In this document: in pieces, positions 6,686 through 14,147 of the stretch | Position numbering within the stretch: the stretch's first letter is position 1 | Layout of the letters: each line of letters opens with the position of its first letter | Assembly (NCBI GenBank): GCA_947503365.1 | Contig: CANNDT010000073.1 | Coordinates: 1 to 22,672, forward strand | Length of the DNA stretch: 22,672 bases | Source of the DNA: CANNDT01 sp945876205 | GTDB lineage: Bacteria; Acidobacteriota; Vicinamibacteria; Vicinamibacterales; UBA2999 | Direction: 5' to 3' | Notes under the pieces: generated by a model | The model's input: the letters and a program-made list of their open reading frames with translations, nothing else | Told to the model about the DNA's origin: nothing | Databases searched by the model: none | Position numbers and translations under genes: made by a program

Positions 6686-8883
6686 GGCCTCGCGCTCCGC
6701 ACGATGGTTTTGAGGAGCCCGTCTCCCGCCTTCGCCGCCTCGTCGAGCGCCGCCTTCGCCTTGGGAGTCCCGATCGCGACCAGCGCCTGCACCGACGCGG
6801 TCTTGAAGGCGCGCGCCTTCTTTCGCTGGAAGAACTTCTTCTTCTTCATCAACGTCACGATCGGCGCCACCGCCTGCTCGTTGGCCAGCTGCCGCACGGC
6901 GTCGAGCGCCCCGAGGATCGTCTCGTGGTCTTCGCCGAAGGGATCGCTTTCGGTCAGGATGCGCGACAGCATCGGGACGACGCGCGGGTCGCGCTCGGCC
7001 ACGAGCGCTTCGATCACGGCCGTGCGGTTCTCGCCCGTGGCCGCGCGGAGCACGGTGTGAATCGCCCGAGCCGCGGCTGGGTCGTCGATCGCGGCGAGCG
7101 CCGCCACCGCCTGGCGCAGGACACGCGCGTCGGTTCGGCGGAGCAGCGACTGGAGGAGAGGCACGGCGTCGGCGCTTCGCGTGATCCCGAGCAGCGTCGC
7201 CGCGTTACGCTGGACGAACCAGCGGTTGTCGTCTGCGAGAGACGCCAGATGTCCGACGGCGGCGGCGCCGTACTTCCTGACGAGCTCGCGCGCGCGCTTG
7301 TATGCGGGCGTCTCGGACTCGCTCTGCAGCACCGGGAGCAGCGAGCGCACGCTCGTGGGTCCGATCATCTCGCAGCACTCGGCAAAGGCGTTCAGCGACT
7401 GTTCCTCGAGCTCGCCGAGCATCGTCGCCGCATCGCGCAGCCCCCCCGATTCGCCGGCCGACGCGAGCGCGGCCCGCGCGGCGGCCGGAGCGATCTTGCG
7501 CGAGCTCGCGGCCTTCAGCTCTCGGAGCACCAGCAAGGCGTTGTGGAAATCGCCGGCGAGAAAGAGATCCTCGACCAGCGCCGTCATGTCGCGGGCAATG
7601 TCGGCGGAACGGTCGGCGTTGTCCTCGATGCGAAGCAGGTCGGCGATCAGCTGCACCGATAACGATCGAACGTTGTCCTGGCCGAGCGAATCCACCCATT
7701 CAGGCAGCTCCGGGGGAAGGTCGCGTCCGGCGAGCATGTCGCCGCGCGCGCCCGCGCCCTCGAGCGACGCCTGGTAGGCGGCGGAGACATACGGCGTCTC
7801 GTCGTAGCCGAGGAGCAGTTCCTCCATGCTCGTCCAGACCGCCCGGAACTGACCGGTCTTGCCGAAATCCTGCTCGCTCAACATCGAGCGCGTCATCGTC
7901 AACACGCGCTGCTTGCGTTCGGCGTCGGGCGCGATGACGTCGAAGACCTGGGCGAGACGCGCGCTGGCCCGGCCGTCCCTGGCGAGCGCGGTTGCCAATA
8001 GCTGCGCCACCTTCTCATCGTCAAACGACGACGCGATCGCGTTGGCGACGGAGGCGTCCGGGGAACCTTCATCCGTCTGCATCATCTGCAGGACGACGTG
8101 CGGATTGAGGTTCGAGGTGGCGGAGGCGACGTTGCGCATGACGTCGGGGAGCCGCTCCGGCTCCATGACGGTCACGATCCCCGCAAGGTGGCGGAAGACG
8201 GCGAGCACGGTGGCCGCCTGCGTCGTGATCAGCGGCGAGCCGTCGAAGTTGCACTTCGGCGCGGCGACGGCTTCGGCCAGGTCGCCGATCTCGAAGACGC
8301 TGCGGGAGATCTCGAGGAGGCGGGCCTGCTGCGCTTCGTCGAACGCGGTGCCTCCCTGGACGATGGTGTTGACCAGCGAGCGCCAGATATCGTCGTGACG
8401 ATCCTCGAGCGGGTTCTCGACCTCGCGGTCTTCGAGCAGCTTCTCGTAGTCAATCTGTTCGAGGACGATCGCGGTATGCCCGGCCTGTTCCCACGCGGGA
8501 GCCGGACCGCCGTCGCGCCGGAGATCGTCGGCGGGCGTGCTGAGCAGCTTGAGAAACGCCTGCAGCGCTTCGACAGGCGGATCGCCGAGAAACGTGACCT
8601 GCAGGAGATCGTGGTCGTGGAGGAGGCGTGCGACCTCGGCGACCGGCTGCTCCTCGGGCAGCGGGATGCCGGCGATCAGCAGGGTCTTGGGCGTGATCGC
8701 GAACGCAAACGCCGCCCCGGACGTACTCTGACGGACAGCTTCGGAAAGCCGGCGGACGGACGCGTCCACGGCCGGGTGCTCGGGGGGATAGAGTGCCCAG
8801 TTGCGAGCGGCCGCGGAGAGAGAGCGGGCGAGCGCAATGGACAGCCGGATGAGGTCCGGCGACAGCGCAGGCGCAGTGCTCAT
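6682..8883 (-). CDS. HEAT-repeat protein B, partner of HD-GYP protein B
   Basis: Encodes 733 residues and is the first gene of the leftward operon. The N-terminal domain (about 10-150) carries LYPPEHP at 31-37 and IDYEKLL at 144-150. A helical middle region of unknown type follows (landmarks PYVSAAY and QLIADLLRIE). The C-terminal HEAT repeats lie at about 540-725 (for example VQRNAATLLGI, VLRQAVAALAAI, FKTASVQALVAIG). A strongly basic patch, KKKKFFQRKKAR, sits in the last repeats where HEAT A has RGEWWAPFR; it might bind nucleic acid or an acidic partner, but this is a guess. No signal peptide or membrane segment is seen. The ATG lies 10 nt downstream of a TATAAT box with no Shine-Dalgarno sequence. 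Its function is unknown; co-translation with an HD-GYP protein suggests a scaffold or regulator of that enzyme. Confidence 0.88.
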   Translation of the reverse strand: MSTAPALSPDLIRLSIALARSLSAAARNWALYPPEHPAVDASVRRLSEAVRQSTSGAAFAFAITPKTLLIAGIPLPEEQPVAEVARLLHDHDLLQVTFLGDPPVEALQAFLKLLSTPADDLRRDGGPAPAWEQAGHTAIVLEQIDYEKLLEDREVENPLEDRHDDIWRSLVNTIVQGGTAFDEAQQARLLEISRSVFEIGDLAEAVAAPKCNFDGSPLITTQAATVLAVFRHLAGIVTVMEPERLPDVMRNVASATSNLNPHVVLQMMQTDEGSPDASVANAIASSFDDEKVAQLLATALARDGRASARLAQVFDVIAPDAERKQRVLTMTRSMLSEQDFGKTGQFRAVWTSMEELLLGYDETPYVSAAYQASLEGAGARGDMLAGRDLPPELPEWVDSLGQDNVRSLSVQLIADLLRIEDNADRSADIARDMTALVEDLFLAGDFHNALLVLRELKAASSRKIAPAAARAALASAGESGGLRDAATMLGELEEQSLNAFAECCEMIGPTSVRSLLPVLQSESETPAYKRARELVRKYGAAAVGHLASLADDNRWFVQRNAATLLGITRSADAVPLLQSLLRRTDARVLRQAVAALAAIDDPAAARAIHTVLRAATGENRTAVIEALVAERDPRVVPMLSRILTESDPFGEDHETILGALDAVRQLANEQAVAPIVTLMKKKKFFQRKKARAFKTASVQALVAIGTPKAKAALDEAAKAGDGLLKTIVRSARP

Positions 8884-8893
8884 CTACCGAACG

Positions 8894-8899
8894 ATTATA
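8894..8899 (-). promoter_or_regulatory. Candidate -10 box (TATAAT) for the leftward HEAT/HD-GYP operon
   Basis: Read on the minus strand, a perfect TATAAT ends 10 nt before the ATG of HEAT protein B. No convincing -35 element is visible at the usual spacing. The short distance implies a leader of only a few nucleotides, so the mRNA may be leaderless. The same bases serve a divergent box on the other strand. Confidence 0.55.
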
Positions 8900-8901
8900 C
8901 T
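8896..8901 (+). promoter_or_regulatory. Candidate -10 box (TATACT) for the nucleoside operon
   Basis: TATACT lies 12 nt before the ATG at 8914 and overlaps the minus-strand TATAAT box. No Shine-Dalgarno sequence precedes the start codon. With only 30 nt between the divergent genes, transcription of the two operons could be mutually exclusive or jointly controlled. The -35 region would fall inside the HEAT B coding sequence; no good match is seen there. Confidence 0.5.
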
Positions 8902-8913
8902 GACCACGCCTTC

Positions 8914-10218
8914 ATGAGCTTCGTTGACATCATCACCAGGAAGCGCGATGGACGTGTGCTTTCGCGCGAGGATATCGAGACCTTCGTAACTGGTGTGACG
9001 GCTGCGAGCATCCCCGATTACCAGGCCTCGGCGCTCCTCATGGCCATCATGCTGCGCGGCATGACCCACGAAGAGACGGCCTGGCTCACCGATGCCATGG
9101 CGCGGTCGGGCGACCGCATCGATCTGTCGGACATCCCCGGAATCAAGGTCGGCAAGCACAGCACCGGCGGCGTGGGCGACAAGGTGTCGATCGTGCTGGC
9201 GCCGCTGGCGGCGGCGTGCGGCGTGATCGTGCCGAAGATGTCGGGGCGCGGCCTCGGGCACACCGGCGGCACGCTCGACAAGCTCCAGTCGATCCCCGGC
9301 TACCGCATCGACTTGAGCATCCAGGAATTCAAGCGGGTGCTGCGCGACGTCGGCACCAGCATCATCGGACAGAGCGCGTCCCTGGCTCCTGCCGACAAGA
9401 AGCTCTACGCGCTGCGCGACGTGACCGCGACGATCGAAAGCATCCCGCTGCTCGCCTCGTCGATCATGAGCAAGAAGCTGGCTGAAGGCAGTAACGCACT
9501 GCTACTCGACGTGAAGTGCGGCGACGGCGCGTTCATGAAGGATGTCGGCGGCGCTCGGGCGCTCGCCGAAACGATGGTGGCGATCGGCAAGCAGGCGGGC
9601 ATTCGCACCGAGGCCTTCATCACCGAGATGGACGCGCCGCTCGGCAACGCCATTGGCAACGCGCTCGAGATCGTCGAGTGCATCGACTGCCTGATGGGCG
9701 TCGGACCGGTCGAGCTGATGGATGTCGTGACGCGGTTCGCCACGCGGATGGTGGTGCTGGCGGGAATCGACACCGACCCGGCGGCGGCCGCCGTCCGCGT
9801 GGAGCAGGCGCTCGCATCGGGGCGGGGCATCGAAACGTTCGCGCGCATGATCGCCGCCCAGGGCGGCAACGCGCGCGTGGTGGACGACCCATCGCTCCTG
9901 CCGTCGGCGCCCGATCGTGAGCTCTACCGCGCGCCGCGCGGCGGATATGTCACGCGCACGGCTGCCGAAGCGATCGGTCGCGCCAGCAACGCGCTCGGCG
10001 CGGGCCGCACGACGGTGGGCGACCCGGTTGATCACGCCGTCGGCGTGATCATGCTGACCCGTCCCGGCGATCGTGTCACCGAAGACCAGCCGTTGCTCGA
10101 GCTGCACCATCGTGACGGCCGTGGCCTCGCCACGGCGCTCGCATTCTGCCGCTCGGCAATCGAGGTGGCCGATGCGCCGCCCGCCGCGCACGCGAAGGTG
10201 ATCGGTGAGGTTCGTTGA
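8914..10218 (+). CDS. deoA: Thymidine / pyrimidine-nucleoside phosphorylase, copy 1
   Basis: Encodes 434 residues. It catalyses reversible phosphorolysis of thymidine, deoxyuridine or uridine to the base and (deoxy)ribose-1-phosphate. The family signature SGRGLGHTGGTLDKL is intact. So are the phosphate loop KHSTGGVGDKVS (with the catalytic His), the Arg of LYALRDVT and the Ser/Lys pair in SSIMSKKLAEG. The order follows the family: helical domain, glycine-rich phosphate domain, C-terminal domain with LLELHHRDGRG. Its length matches usual bacterial enzymes (about 430-440). The ATG was chosen because MSFVDIITRKRDG aligns with the N-terminus of the second copy; open frame continues upstream but inside the opposite-strand gene. 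It is first in the salvage operon, with a candidate promoter directly upstream. Thymidine versus broad pyrimidine specificity cannot be settled here. Confidence 0.95.
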   Translation: MSFVDIITRKRDGRVLSREDIETFVTGVTAASIPDYQASALLMAIMLRGMTHEETAWLTDAMARSGDRIDLSDIPGIKVGKHSTGGVGDKVSIVLAPLAAACGVIVPKMSGRGLGHTGGTLDKLQSIPGYRIDLSIQEFKRVLRDVGTSIIGQSASLAPADKKLYALRDVTATIESIPLLASSIMSKKLAEGSNALLLDVKCGDGAFMKDVGGARALAETMVAIGKQAGIRTEAFITEMDAPLGNAIGNALEIVECIDCLMGVGPVELMDVVTRFATRMVVLAGIDTDPAAAAVRVEQALASGRGIETFARMIAAQGGNARVVDDPSLLPSAPDRELYRAPRGGYVTRTAAEAIGRASNALGAGRTTVGDPVDHAVGVIMLTRPGDRVTEDQPLLELHHRDGRGLATALAFCRSAIEVADAPPAAHAKVIGEVR

Positions 10219-11509
10219 CCTGATCGCGCGCAAGCGCGATGGCCGTCCGCTGTCGCCGGAGGAGCTCGATTTCGCCGTCGAGGGGATGACCAGCGGCGCC
10301 GTGCCCGACTACCAGGCGTCGGCGCTCCTGATGGCGATCACGCTCCAGGGGATGACCGACGACGAGACCGCGGCACTGACCGACGCCATGCTGCGTTCGG
10401 GCGACCGCGTGGATCTGTCCGGGATACCCGGCATCAAGGTCGGCAAGCACAGCACCGGCGGGGTGGGCGACAAAGTGTCGATCGTGCTCGCCCCGCTCGC
10501 TGCGGCCTGCGGCGCGATCGTGCCAAAGATGTCGGGCCGGGGTCTCGGTCACACCGGGGGGACGCTCGACAAGCTCGAGTCGATTCCGGGCTTTCGCGTC
10601 GATCTGACGATTGCCGAATTTAAAGCGGTGGTACGCGAGGTCGGCACCTGTATCATCGGCCAGACTGCGCGGCTCGTTCCGGCGGACAAGAAGCTCTACG
10701 GCCTGCGCGACGTGACGGGGACGATCGACAGCATCCCGTTGATCTCCTCTTCGATCATGAGCAAGAAACTGGCGGAGGGCAGTAACGCGCTGGTGCTCGA
10801 CGTAAAGTGCGGCGACGGAGCCTTCATGCGCGACCGTCAGGGCGCGCAGGCGCTGGCGCAATCGATGGTGGCTATCGGCCATCACGCCGGCGTGCGTACC
10901 GAGGCGGTCATCACCGACATGGACACGCCGCTCGGGGCCGCGGTCGGCAACTCGCTGGAAATCGCCGAGTCGATCGACATGCTTCGCGGTGCCGGTCCCG
11001 CCGATCTCACCGCCGTCGTCACCCATCTCGCATCCAGGATGCTGGTGCTGGGCGGCATCGAATCGGATGCACACGCCGCCGCGAGCCTAGTGGGCCGCGC
11101 CCTCGCGTCGGGGAAGGGGCTTGAAACCTTCGCCCGCATGATTGACCGCCAGGGAGGCGACGCGCGGGTGGTGGACGACCGGACGCTCTTGCCGGCGGCG
11201 CCCGGCCGGGAGCGGCTGACGGCCTCGCGAAGTGGATACGTGACGCGGCTGGGCGCCCAGGCGATCGGACGCGCCGCCAACGCGCTCGGCGCCGGTCGGC
11301 GGCAACTGGGCGACGCCGTTGATTCCGCGGTCGGCATCGTCGCCATGGTGAAGGCGGGCGACGCCGTTGGCGAAGGACAGCCGCTGCTGGAACTGCACCA
11401 CCGCGACGGCCGCGGCCTGGCGGCGGCGCTGGCCGCCTGCCGCGAGGCGATCACGATCGGCGATACCGCACCGGCGCCGCGCCCGAAGATACTTGGAGAA
11501 GTGCGATGA
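10205..11509 (+). CDS. Thymidine / pyrimidine-nucleoside phosphorylase, copy 2
   Basis: Encodes 434 residues, exactly the length of copy 1 directly before it. The start is GTG and lies inside the last codons of copy 1 (14-nt overlap); the N-terminus MRFVDLIARKRDG aligns with MSFVDIITRKRDG. In the first 60 residues 39 are identical between the copies. All catalytic landmarks are kept (KHSTGGVGDKVS, SGRGLGHTGGTLDKL, LYGLRDVT, SSIMSKKLAEG), so both copies should be active. Divergence around the helical domain (residues 19-33 and 46-57) leaves room for different substrate preference, for example thymidine versus uridine. Both proteins end in the same four residues, GEVR. Its stop overlaps the start of the transporter binding-protein gene (ATGA). 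Which copy is DeoA-like and which Pdp-like cannot be told. Confidence 0.94.
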   Translation: MRFVDLIARKRDGRPLSPEELDFAVEGMTSGAVPDYQASALLMAITLQGMTDDETAALTDAMLRSGDRVDLSGIPGIKVGKHSTGGVGDKVSIVLAPLAAACGAIVPKMSGRGLGHTGGTLDKLESIPGFRVDLTIAEFKAVVREVGTCIIGQTARLVPADKKLYGLRDVTGTIDSIPLISSSIMSKKLAEGSNALVLDVKCGDGAFMRDRQGAQALAQSMVAIGHHAGVRTEAVITDMDTPLGAAVGNSLEIAESIDMLRGAGPADLTAVVTHLASRMLVLGGIESDAHAAASLVGRALASGKGLETFARMIDRQGGDARVVDDRTLLPAAPGRERLTASRSGYVTRLGAQAIGRAANALGAGRRQLGDAVDSAVGIVAMVKAGDAVGEGQPLLELHHRDGRGLAAALAACREAITIGDTAPAPRPKILGEVR

Positions 11510-12594
11510 CGCTCGGCCGGATCTTCATCGTGTTGCTCGGGGCCGCGGTGACGGCGGCCCCGGCATGCCGGCGCGCGAGTTACGAAGCGGACGATCCTTC
11601 GCGTATCCACGTCGGCATCGTGTTCGACATCGGCGGCAAGGACGACCGCTCGTTCAACGCCGCGGCCTGGGCCGGCGTGAAATGCGCCGAGACCGGTAAG
11701 CTGATCGACGGAGTGAGCCCGTGCGACAAGCCGGCGCTCGGCATCGTGCTGCGCGACGTCGAGCCGGGCACCCCCAACTCGATCGAGCCGGCGATGCGCG
11801 CGTTCGCCGAACGCGGCTACGACCTGGTCATCGGCGTCGGCTTCACCCAGGCGCCGATCATGCGCGTCGTCGCCAAGGACTATCCGAACATCCGCTTCGC
11901 CGTCATCGACGGCGTGGTGCTGGAAGACGATGGGACGCCGACGCCGAACGTCGCCTCCCTGGTCTTCAAGGAGCATGAAGGCTCGTACCTGGTGGGGATT
12001 ATCGCCGGGATGACCTCACGCACAGGCACGGTTGGCTTCGTCGGCGGGATGGACATTCCCTTGATCCGGCGGTTTGAAAAGGGATACGAGGAAGGCGCGC
12101 GCTCGGTCAATCCCGCTATTCGTGTCGTCCAGAACTACGTCGGTGTCACCGATGCCGCCTGGAACAATCCGGGCAAGGGCAAGGAGCTGTCGCTGGCGCA
12201 GATCGACAAGGGCGCCGACGTCATCTTCACCGCCGCCGGCAACTCGGGTCTTGGCGCGTTCGACGCCGTCGAGCAGAAGGGCATGCAGTCCGGGCGCGCG
12301 ACCCACTTCGTCATCGGCGTCGACTCCAACCAGAACGGCGTCAAGCCCGGGTTCGTGCTGACGAGCATGGTCAAGCGCGTCGATAACGCCGTCTACAACA
12401 TCGTCCGCGACGTCGTGAACGGAGACTTCAAGGGCGGTTTCCACGTGTTCGGACTCGAAAGCGACGGCGTCGGCTACGTCGTCGACGAGTACAACAAGGA
12501 CCTCGTCTCTGCCGAAGCGATCGCCGCCGCGGAGGCCGCGAAGAAGAAGATCATCGCAGGACAGATCACCGTGACCGATGCGATGGCGCAATGA
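11506..12594 (+). CDS. BMP/PnrA-family nucleoside-binding protein of an ABC transporter
   Basis: Encodes 362 residues. It is the extracytoplasmic binding protein that captures nucleosides for the ATPase and permeases encoded just downstream. The N-terminus is a signal sequence (about 1-20) ending in AAPACRR; Cys21 could be a lipoprotein anchor, although Pro before the Ala makes the lipobox imperfect. The mature protein starts the BMP fold with IHVGIVFDIGGKDDRSFN, the typical binding-site motif of PnrA, Med and BmpA proteins. Further landmarks are YDLVIGVGFTQ, VGFVGGMDIPLIRRFEKGY and GVKPGFVLTSMVKRVD. GGAG stands 8 nt before the ATG. It overlaps both neighbours by ATGA. Genomic context (phosphorylases, deaminase) supports nucleosides rather than sugars or other BMP ligands. 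Confidence 0.92.
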   Translation: MTLGRIFIVLLGAAVTAAPACRRASYEADDPSRIHVGIVFDIGGKDDRSFNAAAWAGVKCAETGKLIDGVSPCDKPALGIVLRDVEPGTPNSIEPAMRAFAERGYDLVIGVGFTQAPIMRVVAKDYPNIRFAVIDGVVLEDDGTPTPNVASLVFKEHEGSYLVGIIAGMTSRTGTVGFVGGMDIPLIRRFEKGYEEGARSVNPAIRVVQNYVGVTDAAWNNPGKGKELSLAQIDKGADVIFTAAGNSGLGAFDAVEQKGMQSGRATHFVIGVDSNQNGVKPGFVLTSMVKRVDNAVYNIVRDVVNGDFKGGFHVFGLESDGVGYVVDEYNKDLVSAEAIAAAEAAKKKIIAGQITVTDAMAQ

Positions 12595-14147
12595 AGCTCG
12601 AGCTGCGCAACATCACCAAGCGCTTCGGCGCCGTGCTGGCCAACGACAACCTGAGCATCACCGTCGAATCGGGGACGATCCACGCGATCGTCGGCGAGAA
12701 CGGCGCGGGGAAGTCGACGGCGATGCGCATCGCCTACGGCTTCTACAAGGCCGACAGGGGCGACATCGTCGTCGATGGGCAGGTGCGCGAGATCCGCACG
12801 CCGCACGACGCCATCGCCCTGGGCATCGGCATGGTGCACCAGCACTTCATGCTGATCGAGCCGATGACCGTCACCGAGAACATCGTCCTCGGCGCGGAGC
12901 CCGGGTCGGCGGTGTCCCTGGATTTGCGCAAGGCGGCGGTCGCGATTCGGACGCTCTCGGAGGAGCTGCGGCTCAAGGTCGATCCCGACGCCACGATCGA
13001 GCATCTCTCCGTCGGTCAGCAGCAGCGGGTCGAGCTGTTGAAGGCGCTCTACCGCCACGCGGAACTGCTGATCCTCGACGAGCCAACGGCGGTGCTGACG
13101 CCCCAGGAAGTCGAAGAGTTCTTTTCGATCCTGCGGCGCATGCGCGACCAGGGCAAGACCGTCGTCATCATCACGCACAAGCTGTCGGAGGTGCTGGCGA
13201 TCTCCGACCACGTCACCGTCATGCGCGACGGACGCGTGGTGGGGGACGTCAAGACCAGCGAGACCAGCGCCGCGGCGCTCGCGCGCCTGATGGTCGGTCG
13301 GGAAGTGCTGCTGCGGGTGGACAAGCCGCGCGCGACCGGGGGAGCGGTCGTCCTCGGCGTCCGCGGGCTCTCGGTCGCGGGCCGGGAAGGCCCCCCGCGC
13401 CTCGACACGGTGTCGTTCGACGTGCGGGCTGGAGAGATCGTCGGGATCGCGGGCGTCGAGGGCAACGGCCAGACCGAATTGATCGAAGCGCTCGCCGGGC
13501 TGACGCCGCGCGCGCTGGTGTCGGGCTCGATCACGTTCGGCGGCAAGGACATCACCGGGCTCGACGCGCGGCACCGGAAGAACATCGGCATCGCCCACGT
13601 GCCCGAGGATCGTCATCGCCGCGGCCTGCTGCTCGATTCGACGCTGTCGGAGAACGCGATTCTCGGCGTCCACTATCGGGCGCCCGCCGTGACGGGGATG
13701 GGCGACGTGATGCTCAACCAGACTGGCATCGACGACCGCACCGAGCATGTCATCCGCGAGTTCGACGTGCGGCCGCCGAACAGGCGGTTGCACGCGCGCG
13801 CGCTGTCGGGGGGCAACCAGCAGAAGCTGATCATCGGGCGCGAGTTCGAGCTGCCGCCCGTGCTGCTCCTGGTGTCGCAGCCCACGCGCGGGGTCGACAT
13901 CGGCGCGATCGAGTTCATTCACAGGAAGATCGTCGCGCTCCGCGACCAAGGGTGCGCGGTGCTGCTCGTGTCGGCCGAGCTCGAGGAGGTGACGGCGCTG
14001 TCTGACCGCCTGCTCGTCCTCCACAACGGGCGCGTCGCCGGTGAGGTCGACCCCTCGACGGTGACGCACGAAGAAATTGGCCTGATGATGACCGGGGGCC
14101 GCGTCCCAGGGCCCAAAGCCCAGAGCCCAGAGCCGACACCGCGATGA
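12591..14147 (+). CDS. Nucleoside ABC transporter ATPase (two ABC domains in one chain)
   Basis: Encodes 518 residues with two fused nucleotide-binding domains that drive nucleoside import, as in NupO, BmpB and sugar-type importers. Domain 1 (about 1-240) has a full Walker A GENGAGKS (35-42), signature LSVGQQQR (139-146) and Walker B LLILDEPT (159-166). Domain 2 (about 252-500) has a degenerate Walker A, GNGQTEL (291-297), lacking the usual Lys, plus LSGGNQQK (405-412) and LLLVSQPTRG. This asymmetry is normal in the family. The last residues after MMTGG (about 503-518) are encoded by a tandem heptamer repeat and extend beyond where the family normally stops. The ATG overlaps the preceding stop (ATGA), and its own stop overlaps the first permease start. 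Confidence 0.93.
   Translation: MKLELRNITKRFGAVLANDNLSITVESGTIHAIVGENGAGKSTAMRIAYGFYKADRGDIVVDGQVREIRTPHDAIALGIGMVHQHFMLIEPMTVTENIVLGAEPGSAVSLDLRKAAVAIRTLSEELRLKVDPDATIEHLSVGQQQRVELLKALYRHAELLILDEPTAVLTPQEVEEFFSILRRMRDQGKTVVIITHKLSEVLAISDHVTVMRDGRVVGDVKTSETSAAALARLMVGREVLLRVDKPRATGGAVVLGVRGLSVAGREGPPRLDTVSFDVRAGEIVGIAGVEGNGQTELIEALAGLTPRALVSGSITFGGKDITGLDARHRKNIGIAHVPEDRHRRGLLLDSTLSENAILGVHYRAPAVTGMGDVMLNQTGIDDRTEHVIREFDVRPPNRRLHARALSGGNQQKLIIGREFELPPVLLLVSQPTRGVDIGAIEFIHRKIVALRDQGCAVLLVSAELEEVTALSDRLLVLHNGRVAGEVDPSTVTHEEIGLMMTGGRVPGPKAQSPEPTPR
14111..14131. repeat. GCCCARA heptamer x3 forming the 3' end of the ATPase gene
   Basis: GCCCAAA, GCCCAGA and GCCCAGA follow one another, and a partial GCC comes after. 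The repeat lies inside the reading frame and encodes a Pro/Ala/Gln/Ser-rich tail (GPKAQSPEP). It ends just before the ATGA that starts the first permease, so it occupies the spot where that gene's ribosome-binding site would be expected. It resembles the other 7-8 bp junction repeats in this window. Confidence 0.7.

Noticed and set aside
8098..8913. Upstream extension of the first phosphorylase
   Set aside because: Antisense to HEAT protein B; the family N-terminus begins at the ATG at 8914.
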